From the NCBI GenBank assembly GCA_004356335.1, contig SMXP01000003.1, positions 1 to 6,470 on the forward strand: 6,470 nucleotides of DNA. The letters are read 5' to 3'. Under the pieces are notes generated by a model. That model was not told where the DNA came from and made no database searches. It was given only the letters and a program-made list of their open reading frames with translations. The position numbers and the translations under genes were made by a program. Shown one piece after another: positions 1 through 6,259 of the stretch. Position 1 is the stretch's first letter. The number at the start of each line of letters is the position of its first letter. The stretch is from Alphaproteobacteria bacterium. Its GTDB lineage: Bacteria; Pseudomonadota; Alphaproteobacteria; SMXP01.

Positions 1-825
1 GCTGCTTTGAGCCTGCCGCGGTGGCGAGCTTCGCGTGGGCGCGGCAGACCTGTTGCTTCGCGTCGGTGCCACGCTACGGGAACTGCTTGGCGCCCGGCTG
101 GCTCGGTCAGGTGTCCTGCGCGACGTGCTGGCGGTGGCCGAGCGATTGCTCCGGGTATTTCGCGTCGGTGCCGCCACGCTACGCGACGTGCTACGTGTCC
201 GAGTGGCCCTGGTCGGGGCGCTTCGTGTTCGGGTGGTCGACCGATTGTTACGGGTTGCCGTCGTTTCTCTTCTCGAATTTGTTGACGCAACACTATTTCG
301 CGTGCGCCGATTTGTCGTGGTACTTCGTGTCGTGGGCGCATTGCTTGTTGCCCAACGACCGCCCCTGCTTTCTTGTGTCGTTGCCCGTGTGGTGCGGGTG
401 GCCGATCGCCTATTGGTGTTGCCCCGAAACGTCTCACGACGATTGCGCGCCCCTTCAAATCGTGTCGTGTCGGTATTTTGGCGCAATTGCCTGCTGGCTG
501 CGGTTTGACGCGTATTGGATTGCCTCATCCTTTCGCGGCTCGTCCCACGCTGGTTTCTGGTGCGTGATCTTATTTGCCGTGTCGATATCGTTGATTGTTC
601 GGTCAATGTGCGCGTCGCTTCACGGCGCGTTCGCGATCTATCGAGAGCCGTCCTTTCCCTGCGTTGACGAACTCGGGGTGACTCAGCGTCGCTCAATCGA
701 CTAACGGTACGTTCGCGCCAGGACCGATCCGCGATCCGGCCACTTTCCCAACGGTTGTAAATATTTCTCTTACGGAAATCGTGGTCGCGATTATGGCGCA
801 CATGGGCTCGACGAACGGGGCGATC
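1..825 (-). other. Region encoding the Arg/Ser/Thr-rich, Lys-free C-terminal tail
   Basis: This part encodes residues 568-842 of the partial exported protein. In residues 623-842 I count 55 Arg in 220 residues (25%), about 11 acidic residues, no Lys and no Cys; most of the rest is Ser, Thr, Ala, Asn and Gln. The core APTR recurs at residues 770-773, 786-789, 820-823 and 829-832, often followed or preceded by RS. The DNA repeats too: the 13-mer TCGCGTCGGTGCC is at 58-70 and again at 160-172, followed in both by CACGCTACG with a 3-base indel. Such a tail is expected to be disordered and strongly cationic outside the inner membrane, where it could bind lipopolysaccharide, acidic polysaccharide or nucleic acid. 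The target is inference. Confidence 0.8.
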
Positions 826-2526
826 TCGATAACCGTAATAGTAATCGTAGCCATAATAGTGGCTGTGCCAATAATGGCCGTAGTCATACCAATGGTAGCG
901 ATGACTGAAATAATACGGCCAACTGAAAAAGAGAGAATCTAAATAGAAGCCAAATCCCGGAAAGATCGGGAAGCCGGCATAATAATAACCTCCGTAATAG
1001 GGATTATAAGAGTGCCAATAATAAGGCGCGTAACTCCACCCTGTGCCATAGACGACGGTACCGTTAGACACATAAGAGCCGGTATATCCCGGCGTATAGC
1101 TAGTATACACGTAGTCGGGGTCACTGCCGCCAACATAGACAAATGTCACCGGATAGAGCGGGTGTGTCGAGGGAATTTTGTAAATTTCGTCCGGCACATA
1201 AGTCGCGACGGACCACGGGCCATAAGGCGAGGATGCAAAGAACCAAACCCCATCTTGGCAAGCGTAATAACTACCGGCATATTCGAGCACCGAGTAGTTC
1301 GTGTTGGCGGCATATGTCAGCCGCGTTCCGGCAATCGGTTCGAATTGGGGCTCACCGGCGTAAGAGACGTCAAGTGAGGCGGTGTTCCGATCCACCGTCG
1401 CGGTATAAGGCGTTTGTGCCTCAATCACGGCTTCTTGCGCCTGAGCGGTTCCCGCAACACTGGCCAGAATGTAATCCATAGGAGAGTCTGCCGGAATATT
1501 GGCGAAGGAATTCGGCAGGTCGTCCGATTCAACGAAACGCCAATCGGCAAGCGTTTCAATCCTATCTGTCTTGTACCACCGCCCGGCTAGAAGAAGGTAG
1601 TAAGATTGCGTTCCTACATCGAAAAATAGGTCCGAGGGCGTATTGCTCACATAAAGCAGATCGGTCCGTTCAATAGGACTTAACTCAATATCGCCATCGA
1701 GCTGAACCAACGCCGCAGGATCTGTACTAACAATGATAATCGCACCGTCCGGAATAACGTCAGCATTTGAATCGGCAGAATTTCTCTGTGATTTTGATAC
1801 TTCTTGGGAAATCGGCCGAGGCACACTGTCTGATTGGCGCCAAGGGCCGTAAATCGCATTGGATACGAACCATTTATTCCCTACACGGAGGTAATAGGTT
1901 CCTGTGTCGGAAAACAGTAGAATATCAAACGCCGTATTGATAACTCTCATTACTGAATTGTCTTCGAGAGGAGCGAGTTTGGGTTCGCCGTCAATGAGAA
2001 CCAGCAGGGCCGGTTTTGTTTCGACATAAATGATCGGTGGCGTGGTGTTGTAGTTTGCGGAACTTTCTTGGCCAGCTTGCAATTGTGCCAGCTTCACTCC
2101 TGATTCCAAACGATCCAAAGGTATGTCCGCTTGGGCACCTTGCAACGCCTGCCCGATAACTCGCCGCGCGTAATTCGTACTTTCGGAATCGGGAAAGTCC
2201 AGATTTTCGATCGTGATATTATCGATCAATGCGGTTTGCGTGGCTTCATTAACATTGGCCTGCGCGCGAAAAAACGCCGTGCCAAAGATCGACTCGCCTT
2301 CCTCAGAGCCATTCAAAACAAGGGTGGAACTTGCCGTCAGCGTCCCTCGACTAAGTGACTCAATTTTTGGCTGATGCACGAGCACCGAGCCTTGGTCGTT
2401 TTCAATGAGCTTCGGCCAAGATGACTCGACTGCCTGCTCGGCCGCATTTGCCTCCAAATTCCGCCGGGCGGTAAAACTGCTCAATGAAACGACAACCGCT
2501 AACAAAAAGAATGAGCGAATAATCAT
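1..2526 (-). CDS. Partial exported repeat protein, 'carbohydrate-binding family V/XII'-like (3' end outside window)
   Basis: The frame is open for 842 codons from ATG at 2526 down to base 1, with no stop. The N-terminus (MIIRSFFLLAVVVSLSSFTA) is a Sec signal peptide, cleaved after Ala20 or Ala28 (ANA/AE), so the product is exported. After a linker rich in Gln, Ala and Glu come three diverged repeats (about residues 163-236, 262-345 and 383-446), each with a DGEP-like turn, an NT motif, a YY...G.W motif, and GPW in two of the three. Next is the family signature YTPGYTGSYV (477-486) with VVYGTGW (491-497), a Tyr/Gly/His-rich segment (about 498-567), and a disordered Arg/Ser/Thr tail (568 to the edge). 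The order matches proteins often called 'carbohydrate-binding family V/XII', recognised from memory; sugar binding is unproven. A weak AAGG lies 9 bases before the ATG. GTG at 2553 is an alternative start but would spoil the signal peptide. The gene is divergent from the symporter. The reading frame is very secure, the family likely, the function unknown. Confidence 0.88.
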   Translation of the reverse strand, partial: MIIRSFFLLAVVVSLSSFTARRNLEANAAEQAVESSWPKLIENDQGSVLVHQPKIESLSRGTLTASSTLVLNGSEEGESIFGTAFFRAQANVNEATQTALIDNITIENLDFPDSESTNYARRVIGQALQGAQADIPLDRLESGVKLAQLQAGQESSANYNTTPPIIYVETKPALLVLIDGEPKLAPLEDNSVMRVINTAFDILLFSDTGTYYLRVGNKWFVSNAIYGPWRQSDSVPRPISQEVSKSQRNSADSNADVIPDGAIIIVSTDPAALVQLDGDIELSPIERTDLLYVSNTPSDLFFDVGTQSYYLLLAGRWYKTDRIETLADWRFVESDDLPNSFANIPADSPMDYILASVAGTAQAQEAVIEAQTPYTATVDRNTASLDVSYAGEPQFEPIAGTRLTYAANTNYSVLEYAGSYYACQDGVWFFASSPYGPWSVATYVPDEIYKIPSTHPLYPVTFVYVGGSDPDYVYTSYTPGYTGSYVSNGTVVYGTGWSYAPYYWHSYNPYYGGYYYAGFPIFPGFGFYLDSLFFSWPYYFSHRYHWYDYGHYWHSHYYGYDYYYGYRDRPVRRAHVRHNRDHDFRKRNIYNRWESGRIADRSWRERTVSRLSDAESPRVRQRRERTALDRSRTRREATRTLTEQSTISTRQIRSRTRNQRGTSRERMRQSNTRQTAASRQLRQNTDTTRFEGARNRRETFRGNTNRRSATRTTRATTQESRGGRWATSNAPTTRSTTTNRRTRNSVASTNSRRETTATRNNRSTTRTRSAPTRATRTRSTSRSVAAPTRNTRSNRSATASTSRRTPDRASRAPSSSRSVAPTRSNRSAAPTRSSPPRQAQSS
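1189..2040 (-). repeat. Three diverged protein repeats inside the partial exported protein
   Basis: Three segments of about 65-85 residues align by eye. They are residues 163-236 (bases 1819-2040), 262-345 (1492-1743) and 383-446 (1189-1380). Shared landmarks are a turn with Gly and acidic residues (DGEP 179-182, DGDI 277-280, AGEP 390-393), then Pro and an acidic residue a few positions on, Asn-Thr in the middle, a YY pair, Gly-x-x-Trp, and an ending in GPW (227-229), ADW (327-329) or GPW (436-438). Repeat 2 has lost the GP before its final Trp. The similarity is visible only in protein, so the duplication is old. Repeated small beta-rich modules are the likely structure; this is inference. 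Confidence 0.65.
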
Positions 2527-2662
2527 GTGGAGGCGCCTTGTTTCGAGATCCACCCCAATCTCGCATTCGATCAAATACTAGCCTTGGCCAACGACTCAGC
2601 TCCCCCAATTAACCCCTTGGAAGTGCGTCCACTCAAAAAACACAGATACTTACAACGCGTCC

Positions 2663-2682
2663 CGGCACGGCAGACCGTGCCG
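2663..2682. repeat. Perfect 8-bp inverted repeat (hairpin)
   Basis: CGGCACGG (2663-2670), loop CAGA, then CCGTGCCG (2675-2682). On the plus strand it is followed by CCGTTTGTTG, only weakly U-rich, so it is a poor terminator. It lies 137 bases upstream of the minus-strand gene start, in a divergent region where no gene needs to end. It could be a leader hairpin of that gene, an operator, or a dispersed palindromic element; the sequence does not decide. Confidence 0.55.
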
Positions 2683-2710
2683 CCGTTTGTTGTCATGAGA
2701 TAAAACTCGG

Positions 2711-2733
2711 TTGAACATGAACTGCAGATGAAC
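2711..2733. promoter_or_regulatory. Tandem TGAAC repeats, candidate response-regulator operator
   Basis: TTGAAC (2711-2716) is followed directly by ATGAAC (2717-2722) and, after TGCAG, by another ATGAAC (2728-2733). The last two copies have an 11-base period. Direct half-sites about one helical turn apart are typical of OmpR/PhoB-family winged-helix regulators. Read towards the minus-strand gene the array is GTTCAT-N5-GTTCAT-GTTCAA, about 185-207 bases upstream of its start codon. The repeat is seen directly; assignment to a regulator is inference, and no regulator gene is in the window. Confidence 0.35.
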
Positions 2734-2740
2734 AAGGGCC

Positions 2741-2833
2741 CTCAATGCCGAGCGATCGCCTTGCGGTAGCGCGTCGTTTAGGCAAAATCACGCCGATTTT
2801 TCCGATACGGTGTGCGGCGGCTCAATGCCGAGC
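2741..2833. repeat. 13-base direct repeat, copies exactly 80 bases apart
   Basis: CTCAATGCCGAGC occurs at 2741-2753 and again at 2821-2833. The second copy forms the apex of a perfect CGGCTC-N6-GAGCCG hairpin; the first lacks the matching flanks and cannot fold the same way. The bases between do not repeat. It may mark paired protein sites or the remains of a short dispersed element. Confidence 0.5.
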
Positions 2834-2844
2834 CGTGACACGCC
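2809..2844. repeat. Imperfect long hairpin
   Basis: The inner stem CGGCTC (2818-2823) pairs with GAGCCG (2830-2835) around the loop AATGCC. After a 3x3 internal loop, GGTGTG (2809-2814) pairs with CACGCC (2839-2844) with one G-T wobble. No T-tract follows on either strand, so it is not a simple terminator. It may be part of a structured transcript or a palindromic repeat unit. Confidence 0.45.
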
Positions 2845-2925
2845 GCCCTACAATACCGAAAGCCGATTCATATCGCCCCCATCCTTACCCTAAGATATTG
2901 ATTTATATACATATTTTTTGGGAAT

Positions 2926-3003
2926 GGAGGCCGGGGGTCCAATTCACGGACGCCCTCCGAGAGCGAGAGCCGCCGATGACCTAGATCGCCGGCGGCTGTT
3001 TTC
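2926..3003 (+). ncRNA. Possible structured leader or small RNA ending in a terminator-like hairpin
   Basis: Two consecutive foldable elements are visible. First, GGAGG (2926-2930) pairs with CCTCC (2954-2958), enclosing GTCC (2937-2940) paired with GGAC (2948-2951). Second, AGCCGCCG (2968-2975) pairs with CGGCGGCT (2990-2997) around a 14-base loop, followed by GTTTTC, which resembles a weak intrinsic terminator on the plus strand. An AT-rich tract lies just upstream (2891-2920). The end of the hairpin is about 160 bases before the symporter start, so it could be an attenuated 5' leader or a separate small RNA. I compared it with the glycine riboswitch because of the gene downstream, but the conserved core is not there. 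Transcription is unproven. Confidence 0.25.
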
Positions 3004-3061
3004 ACATTGCCGTGATTTCTGACTGGATCTCGGCCGACTGCCGCTTAAATTGGCCGATATT

Positions 3062-3078
3062 CATGTGTCGGTCACATG
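3062..3078. promoter_or_regulatory. Operator-like dyad upstream of the symporter
   Basis: CATGTG (3062-3067), spacer TCGGT, CACATG (3073-3078) is a perfect inverted repeat with 6-base arms. It ends 87 bases before the symporter start codon, a common place for a dimeric repressor or activator site. Which protein family would bind cannot be told, and chance occurrence of a 6-base dyad is possible. Confidence 0.3.
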
Positions 3079-3120
3079 TTTTGCCCGGGCCGCCACAATC
3101 GATCTTTTAAAGGACAATAA

Positions 3121-3143
3121 ATCGACGGCGCGAATCGGTCGAT
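3121..3143. promoter_or_regulatory. Second small dyad just before the symporter ribosome binding site
   Basis: ATCGAC (3121-3126) and GTCGAT (3138-3143) are perfect inverted repeats 11 bases apart, ending 5 bases before the Shine-Dalgarno at 3149. It may be a 5' UTR hairpin or an operator half-turn pair. Evidence is limited to the symmetry. Confidence 0.2.
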
Positions 3144-3148
3144 ATTTT

Positions 3149-3156
3149 GAGGAGGT
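3149..3156 (+). promoter_or_regulatory. Strong Shine-Dalgarno that fixes a TTG start
   Basis: GAGGAGGT at 3149-3156 is nearly a full anti-16S complement and sits 9 bases before TTG at 3166. An in-frame TGA at 3148-3150 excludes any earlier start. The next in-frame ATG is at 3199, too far (42 bases) from this site, so TTG is preferred. Confidence 0.8.
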
Positions 3157-3165
3157 ACGAATCCG

Positions 3166-4710
3166 TTGCGACTTTTTCGGTCCCTAAGCTGTTTCGCCAT
3201 GTCGGCGGCATTCGCCGTGTTGATGACCGCCGGTATCTTGCCGGCACAGGCCGCACCGGATCGCTCAACTGCGTTCCTCGATAGAGTTGAGGCGTTTTCG
3301 TCGACATTCAGTGATATAGTCTTTGTCCAAATCAATATTTTATCAACACCAGTGGAGGTGATTGTCCTTTGGCTTGCCGCGCCTATGGTAATTTTCACCG
3401 TTTACTTCGGTTTCATAAATCTTCGGTGTTTCAAACTGGCCTACAAGATTTTGCGCGGTTGTTATCGTGACCCCGAAGCACCGGGTGAGGTCTCTCAATT
3501 CCAGGCTTTGTCGACGGCTCTCTCGGGAACCGTTGGCCTTGGCAATATTGCCGGCGTTGCCATTGCAATTTCCATTGGCGGGCCCGGTGCCGCATTGTGG
3601 ATGGTGATTATCGCGTTTTTTGCCATGACCCTCAAATTTTCCGAATGCACGATGGCGGTCAAATATCGTGTATTGCATGACAATGGGACCGTGTCCGGCG
3701 GTCCCATGTATTATCTTAAATTGGGATTGGAGGCGCGCGGATGGTCAAAGCTAGGTAAAATTTTGGCTGCGACCTATGCTGTCTTTGCCGTTTTCAGCAT
3801 TCTTCAATTGGGTCAGGTTAATCAAGCTTATAGCCAGATTAATTTAGTAACCGGATTGGATTCACCTTGGCTATTCGGCATCATGTTGGCGGCGTTGACG
3901 GGCCTCGTCATTTTCGGCGGATTGCGCAGCATTGTCCGGGTTACGAGCCGGCTCGTTCCGTTCATGTGCGCGCTTTATATCATCGCGTCCTTGATCATCA
4001 TCGTGAGTCATTACGCGGATATCCCTCAAGCGATTGCGACAATCGTTACCGGTGCGATGGCACCGGACGGCGTGGTGGGCGGTATTATAGGTGTCTTCGT
4101 GATCGGCATGAGACGCGCGGTCTACTCCACGGAGTCCGGAATTGGATCGGCAGCCATGGCTCATGCCGCTGCGAAGACCAACGAACCCGTATCGGAAGGT
4201 ATGGTCGCATTATTAGAGCCGTTCATCGATACGATTGTGGTCAGCACGATGACCGCATTGGTCATCGTTATTACCGGAGCGTACCAGATCGACGGACTTC
4301 GGGACATTCAGATGACTTCTGCCGCGTATGGCAGTGTTTTCTCCTGGTTTCCCTATATCTTGGCGGTGTTGGTTTTTTTGTTTGCCTTTTCCACGATCAT
4401 TTCCTGGGGCTATTACATAAGTAAAGTTTGGGAGTACTTGTTTGGTCGTTCACGTTTATCAAGATCCGCATTCAGGAGCATTTATTGCCTCGCTCTTATT
4501 CCAGGCGGAGCGCTATCGATTCACCAGATCATCGACATTATCGACAGCTTCTTTTTTCTCATGGCCGTGCCCAATATTATTGGCCTTTACCTTTTGGCAC
4601 CTGAACTCAAGAAAGATCTCGCCGATTATTTGCGGCGCATTAAATCCGGTGAGATTAGACAATGTGAACCCATCCGGTTGACCCGGAACTCATTCTCCCT
4701 GAATTTATAA
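3166..4710 (+). CDS. Sodium:alanine/glycine symporter, AGCS family
   Basis: This 514-residue inner-membrane protein belongs to the AGCS (alanine or glycine:cation symporter, TC 2.A.25) family, which couples uptake of small neutral amino acids to Na+ or H+. The signature GTVGLGNIAGVA (121-132) runs into IGGPGA (137-142) and KFSECTMAVKYR (157-168). GGPMYYL is at 178-184, the ESGIGSAAMAHAAAKT block at 323-338, LLEPFIDT at 349-356, and the late WGYY...WEYLFG segment at 414-427. The N-terminus (residues 1-29, ending in PAQA) looks like a cleavable signal peptide before the family core, as in the proteobacterial subgroup of long AGCS proteins. Length and the natural ending (RIKSGEIR, then a short tail) indicate an intact gene. 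The start is TTG with a strong ribosome binding site. One oddity is STESG where most relatives have SNEAG. Exact substrate (Ala, Gly, D-Ala) cannot be told. It stands alone on its strand. Confidence 0.95.
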   Translation: MRLFRSLSCFAMSAAFAVLMTAGILPAQAAPDRSTAFLDRVEAFSSTFSDIVFVQINILSTPVEVIVLWLAAPMVIFTVYFGFINLRCFKLAYKILRGCYRDPEAPGEVSQFQALSTALSGTVGLGNIAGVAIAISIGGPGAALWMVIIAFFAMTLKFSECTMAVKYRVLHDNGTVSGGPMYYLKLGLEARGWSKLGKILAATYAVFAVFSILQLGQVNQAYSQINLVTGLDSPWLFGIMLAALTGLVIFGGLRSIVRVTSRLVPFMCALYIIASLIIIVSHYADIPQAIATIVTGAMAPDGVVGGIIGVFVIGMRRAVYSTESGIGSAAMAHAAAKTNEPVSEGMVALLEPFIDTIVVSTMTALVIVITGAYQIDGLRDIQMTSAAYGSVFSWFPYILAVLVFLFAFSTIISWGYYISKVWEYLFGRSRLSRSAFRSIYCLALIPGGALSIHQIIDIIDSFFFLMAVPNIIGLYLLAPELKKDLADYLRRIKSGEIRQCEPIRLTRNSFSLNL

Positions 4711-4820
4711 ATGAGTGACCTGAGCATTGTCCCACGCAAGCAGTGGTCGTTTTCGACGTTCTGGTACTGGGACTGAGCGGTTTTGCGGCGTGGATATTTA
4801 ACCAGACAGGACCGAAGTAG
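4711..4820 (+). other. Doubtful frameshifted mini-ORF in the convergent gap
   Basis: An ATG abuts the symporter stop (TAAATG) and encodes MSDLSIVPRKQ before running out of sense, ending at TGA 4774-4776. From 4743 the neighbouring frame reads VVVFDVLVLGLSGFAAW then IFNQTGPK and a TAG (4818-4820), a clean single membrane span. Joining the two needs a -1 shift (one missing G near 4743) and would give a 36-residue membrane peptide. There is no Shine-Dalgarno for either start. It may be a broken small gene, or chance; no terminator is obvious in this gap either, although GAGTGAC (4713-4719) and GTCACTC (4822-4828) are complementary across it. Confidence 0.15.
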
Positions 4821-4826
4821 AGTCAC

Positions 4827-6110
4827 TCAGTCGGCTTTATAGCTGATGCGCCAAATTGTATCGTTCCAGTCATCCGCCATAAGCAGACTGCCATCGGGCA
4901 TGACGGCCAGCCCGGCCGGGCGCGCCCAAACCTGCGGCGGCTTCTCACCTTCCGTCCAGAAACCGGTAGCAAAATTTTCGTACCAAGAAGAAGGACGGCC
5001 ATTGTCAAAGTGAACCCGTACAATCTTAAACCCGGTTGCCTGCGTTCTATTCCAAGATCCATGAAGCGCTATAAAGGCATCGCCTCGATATTCCTCGGGA
5101 AATTGTTCGCCATCATAAAAAACCAGCCCTACGGGTGCTGAATGAGATTCAAACAAGACATCGGGTACCTTGGTTGCCGCCACTAAGTCCGGGCGTTTTT
5201 CGCCAAATTGCGGGTCGGGGTTGGCACCCAAATAAGCATAAGGCCAGCCATAAAAATCACCCTCTTGTACCCGGGTAAAATAGTCGGGAACAAGCCCATC
5301 GCCATACATGTCCCGTTCGTTAACGACCACATACAGATCATTCGTGCCCGGGTAAAATGCCGTACCGACCGGGTTTCGAAGTCCACTAGCAAATGTCGTT
5401 TGTTCACTTCCGTCCAGACGAAATCTCTGAACGGTAGCGTGTGGTATGGGGTCTTCGGCAACATTTGCGGTACTACCCACCGTGACATACATATATTCAC
5501 CCCCCGGATCGAGGGCGATAACGCGCTGATAGTGGGATCCCACCTCCGCGCCGAGCGCATCTTGTGGGGTCAGGCGCTCGCGTGTCTCGGCGACAAGCGC
5601 GCCGTCGGAATATGGCAAGCGCCAGACACCCTTTGTATCGGCGACCAGCACCGCTCCTTCTACAAATACAATGCCTAAAGGTTGATCAAAATCTTGAGCG
5701 AATGTTGAGCGAATTTCCGCCACACCATCGCCATCTGCGTCGCGTAGCACGATGACCCGATTGGGTTCGGCTACTTCACGAAATCGACTGGCGGGCTGAG
5801 TGAGAAAAACATCGCCGTTGGGCGCTATGGCAAACAAGCGCGGATGGCTTAGTCCTTCGGCGAAAACACTTGCTTCAAATCCTTCCGGCAAACGCATGCG
5901 GGCGTCTTCTGCGCGTTCGATAACATTTGGCGGATTGGCACCAATCGGTGTGGCGCGCGGGGCCGGTAAATCATCTGCCGAAAATTCGAAACGCTGACCC
6001 GGATATTCGTCGGGCGTCGCCCAAACCAAGCTAAAGTTCAACGCGACCATACCCACTACTAAGCCCAATCGGGAAGGCCAATCAATCATGCTTTTTGCCA
6101 ACACCTTCAT
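4827..6110 (-). CDS. Exported PQQ-dependent sugar (glucose/sorbosone-type) dehydrogenase
   Basis: The product has 427 residues. A signal peptide (1-31, hydrophobic 15-29, cleavage after LVWA) sends it to the periplasm. The rest fits the six-bladed beta-propeller superfamily of soluble glucose and L-sorbosone dehydrogenases, which oxidise sugars or aldehydes with pyrroloquinoline quinone. Landmarks in order: LPEGFEASVFAEGL (74-87), DADGDG (124-129, a likely Ca2+ loop), GSHYQR (191-196, His193 probably the catalytic base), VGSTANVAED (211-220), SGLRNPVG (242-249, matching the Arg-Asn pair of the cofactor site), FYGWPYAYLG (286-295), HSAPVGL (323-329), ALHGSWNR (348-355), ARPAGL (396-401) and DDWNDTIWRI (413-422). 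Assigning the single residues is by motif analogy. GGAG lies 6 bases before ATG 6110; Met8 is a weaker alternative. The gene converges with the symporter and has its own promoter. The true substrate is unknown, and no PQQ synthesis genes are visible. Confidence 0.9.
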   Translation of the reverse strand: MKVLAKSMIDWPSRLGLVVGMVALNFSLVWATPDEYPGQRFEFSADDLPAPRATPIGANPPNVIERAEDARMRLPEGFEASVFAEGLSHPRLFAIAPNGDVFLTQPASRFREVAEPNRVIVLRDADGDGVAEIRSTFAQDFDQPLGIVFVEGAVLVADTKGVWRLPYSDGALVAETRERLTPQDALGAEVGSHYQRVIALDPGGEYMYVTVGSTANVAEDPIPHATVQRFRLDGSEQTTFASGLRNPVGTAFYPGTNDLYVVVNERDMYGDGLVPDYFTRVQEGDFYGWPYAYLGANPDPQFGEKRPDLVAATKVPDVLFESHSAPVGLVFYDGEQFPEEYRGDAFIALHGSWNRTQATGFKIVRVHFDNGRPSSWYENFATGFWTEGEKPPQVWARPAGLAVMPDGSLLMADDWNDTIWRISYKAD

Positions 6111-6139
6111 AACGATCTCCGTTGCCTTAACGGCAATTT

Positions 6140-6167
6140 GTCATACTTCAATTGCGATTCCCGACAA
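6140..6167 (-). promoter_or_regulatory. Candidate sigma-70 promoter of the dehydrogenase
   Basis: On the minus strand TTGTCG (6162-6167) and TATGAC (6140-6145) are separated by 16 bases, each matching 4 of 6 consensus positions. Transcription would begin near 6133, about 23 bases before the start codon. A 5-bp inverted repeat, TTGCC-N5-GGCAA (6122-6136), sits right at that point and could be an operator or a short 5' hairpin. The match is moderate. Confidence 0.3.
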
Positions 6168-6259
6168 TATCAAAGGTGGCTGTGAAAAGGCAGCATTAAA
6201 TTCGAAATATCACGTAACATATTGATTTAACTTATGAATTATGATTAGACAAAATCCAG

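Larger units (their letters stand above)
2527..3165. other. Divergent intergenic region between the exported protein and the symporter
   Basis: These 639 bases separate two divergently transcribed genes and should hold both promoters. I find no convincing coding frame: an open frame at 2745-2984 has no ribosome binding site and an unnatural composition. The region does hold a perfect hairpin (2663-2682), a tandem TGAAC array (2711-2733), a 13-base direct repeat (2741-2753 and 2821-2833), a longer imperfect hairpin (2809-2844), an AT-rich tract (about 2891-2920), a structured segment ending in a terminator-like hairpin (2926-3003), and two small dyads near the symporter (3062-3078 and 3121-3143). 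No good sigma-70 promoter stands out on either strand. Confidence 0.7.

Noticed and set aside
21..704. Long plus-strand open frames (21-704 and 35-508) opposite the tail of the exported protein.
   Set aside because: They mirror the Arg/Ser/Thr codons of the minus-strand gene, which seldom give stops in other frames. Their peptides are Cys/Trp- or Leu/Arg/Val-rich with no domain, and there is no ribosome binding site.
2752..2759. GCGATCGC, the cyanobacterial HIP1 palindrome.
   Set aside because: I noticed only this copy in the window and nothing else suggests a cyanobacterium.
2745..2984. A 79-codon open frame in the divergent intergenic region.
   Set aside because: No Shine-Dalgarno, odd composition, and it runs through the hairpins. 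It is better explained as chance.
2926..3003. Glycine riboswitch before an AGCS symporter.
   Set aside because: The gene context suggested it, but the conserved core (CGCCGAAGG-like) and tandem aptamer layout are absent; only a loose CGCCGA is present.
3867..4424. Open frames overlapping the symporter and the dehydrogenase (for example 3867-4424 plus, 5208-5678 plus).
   Set aside because: They lie entirely within well-supported genes in other frames, with no domain or ribosome binding site.
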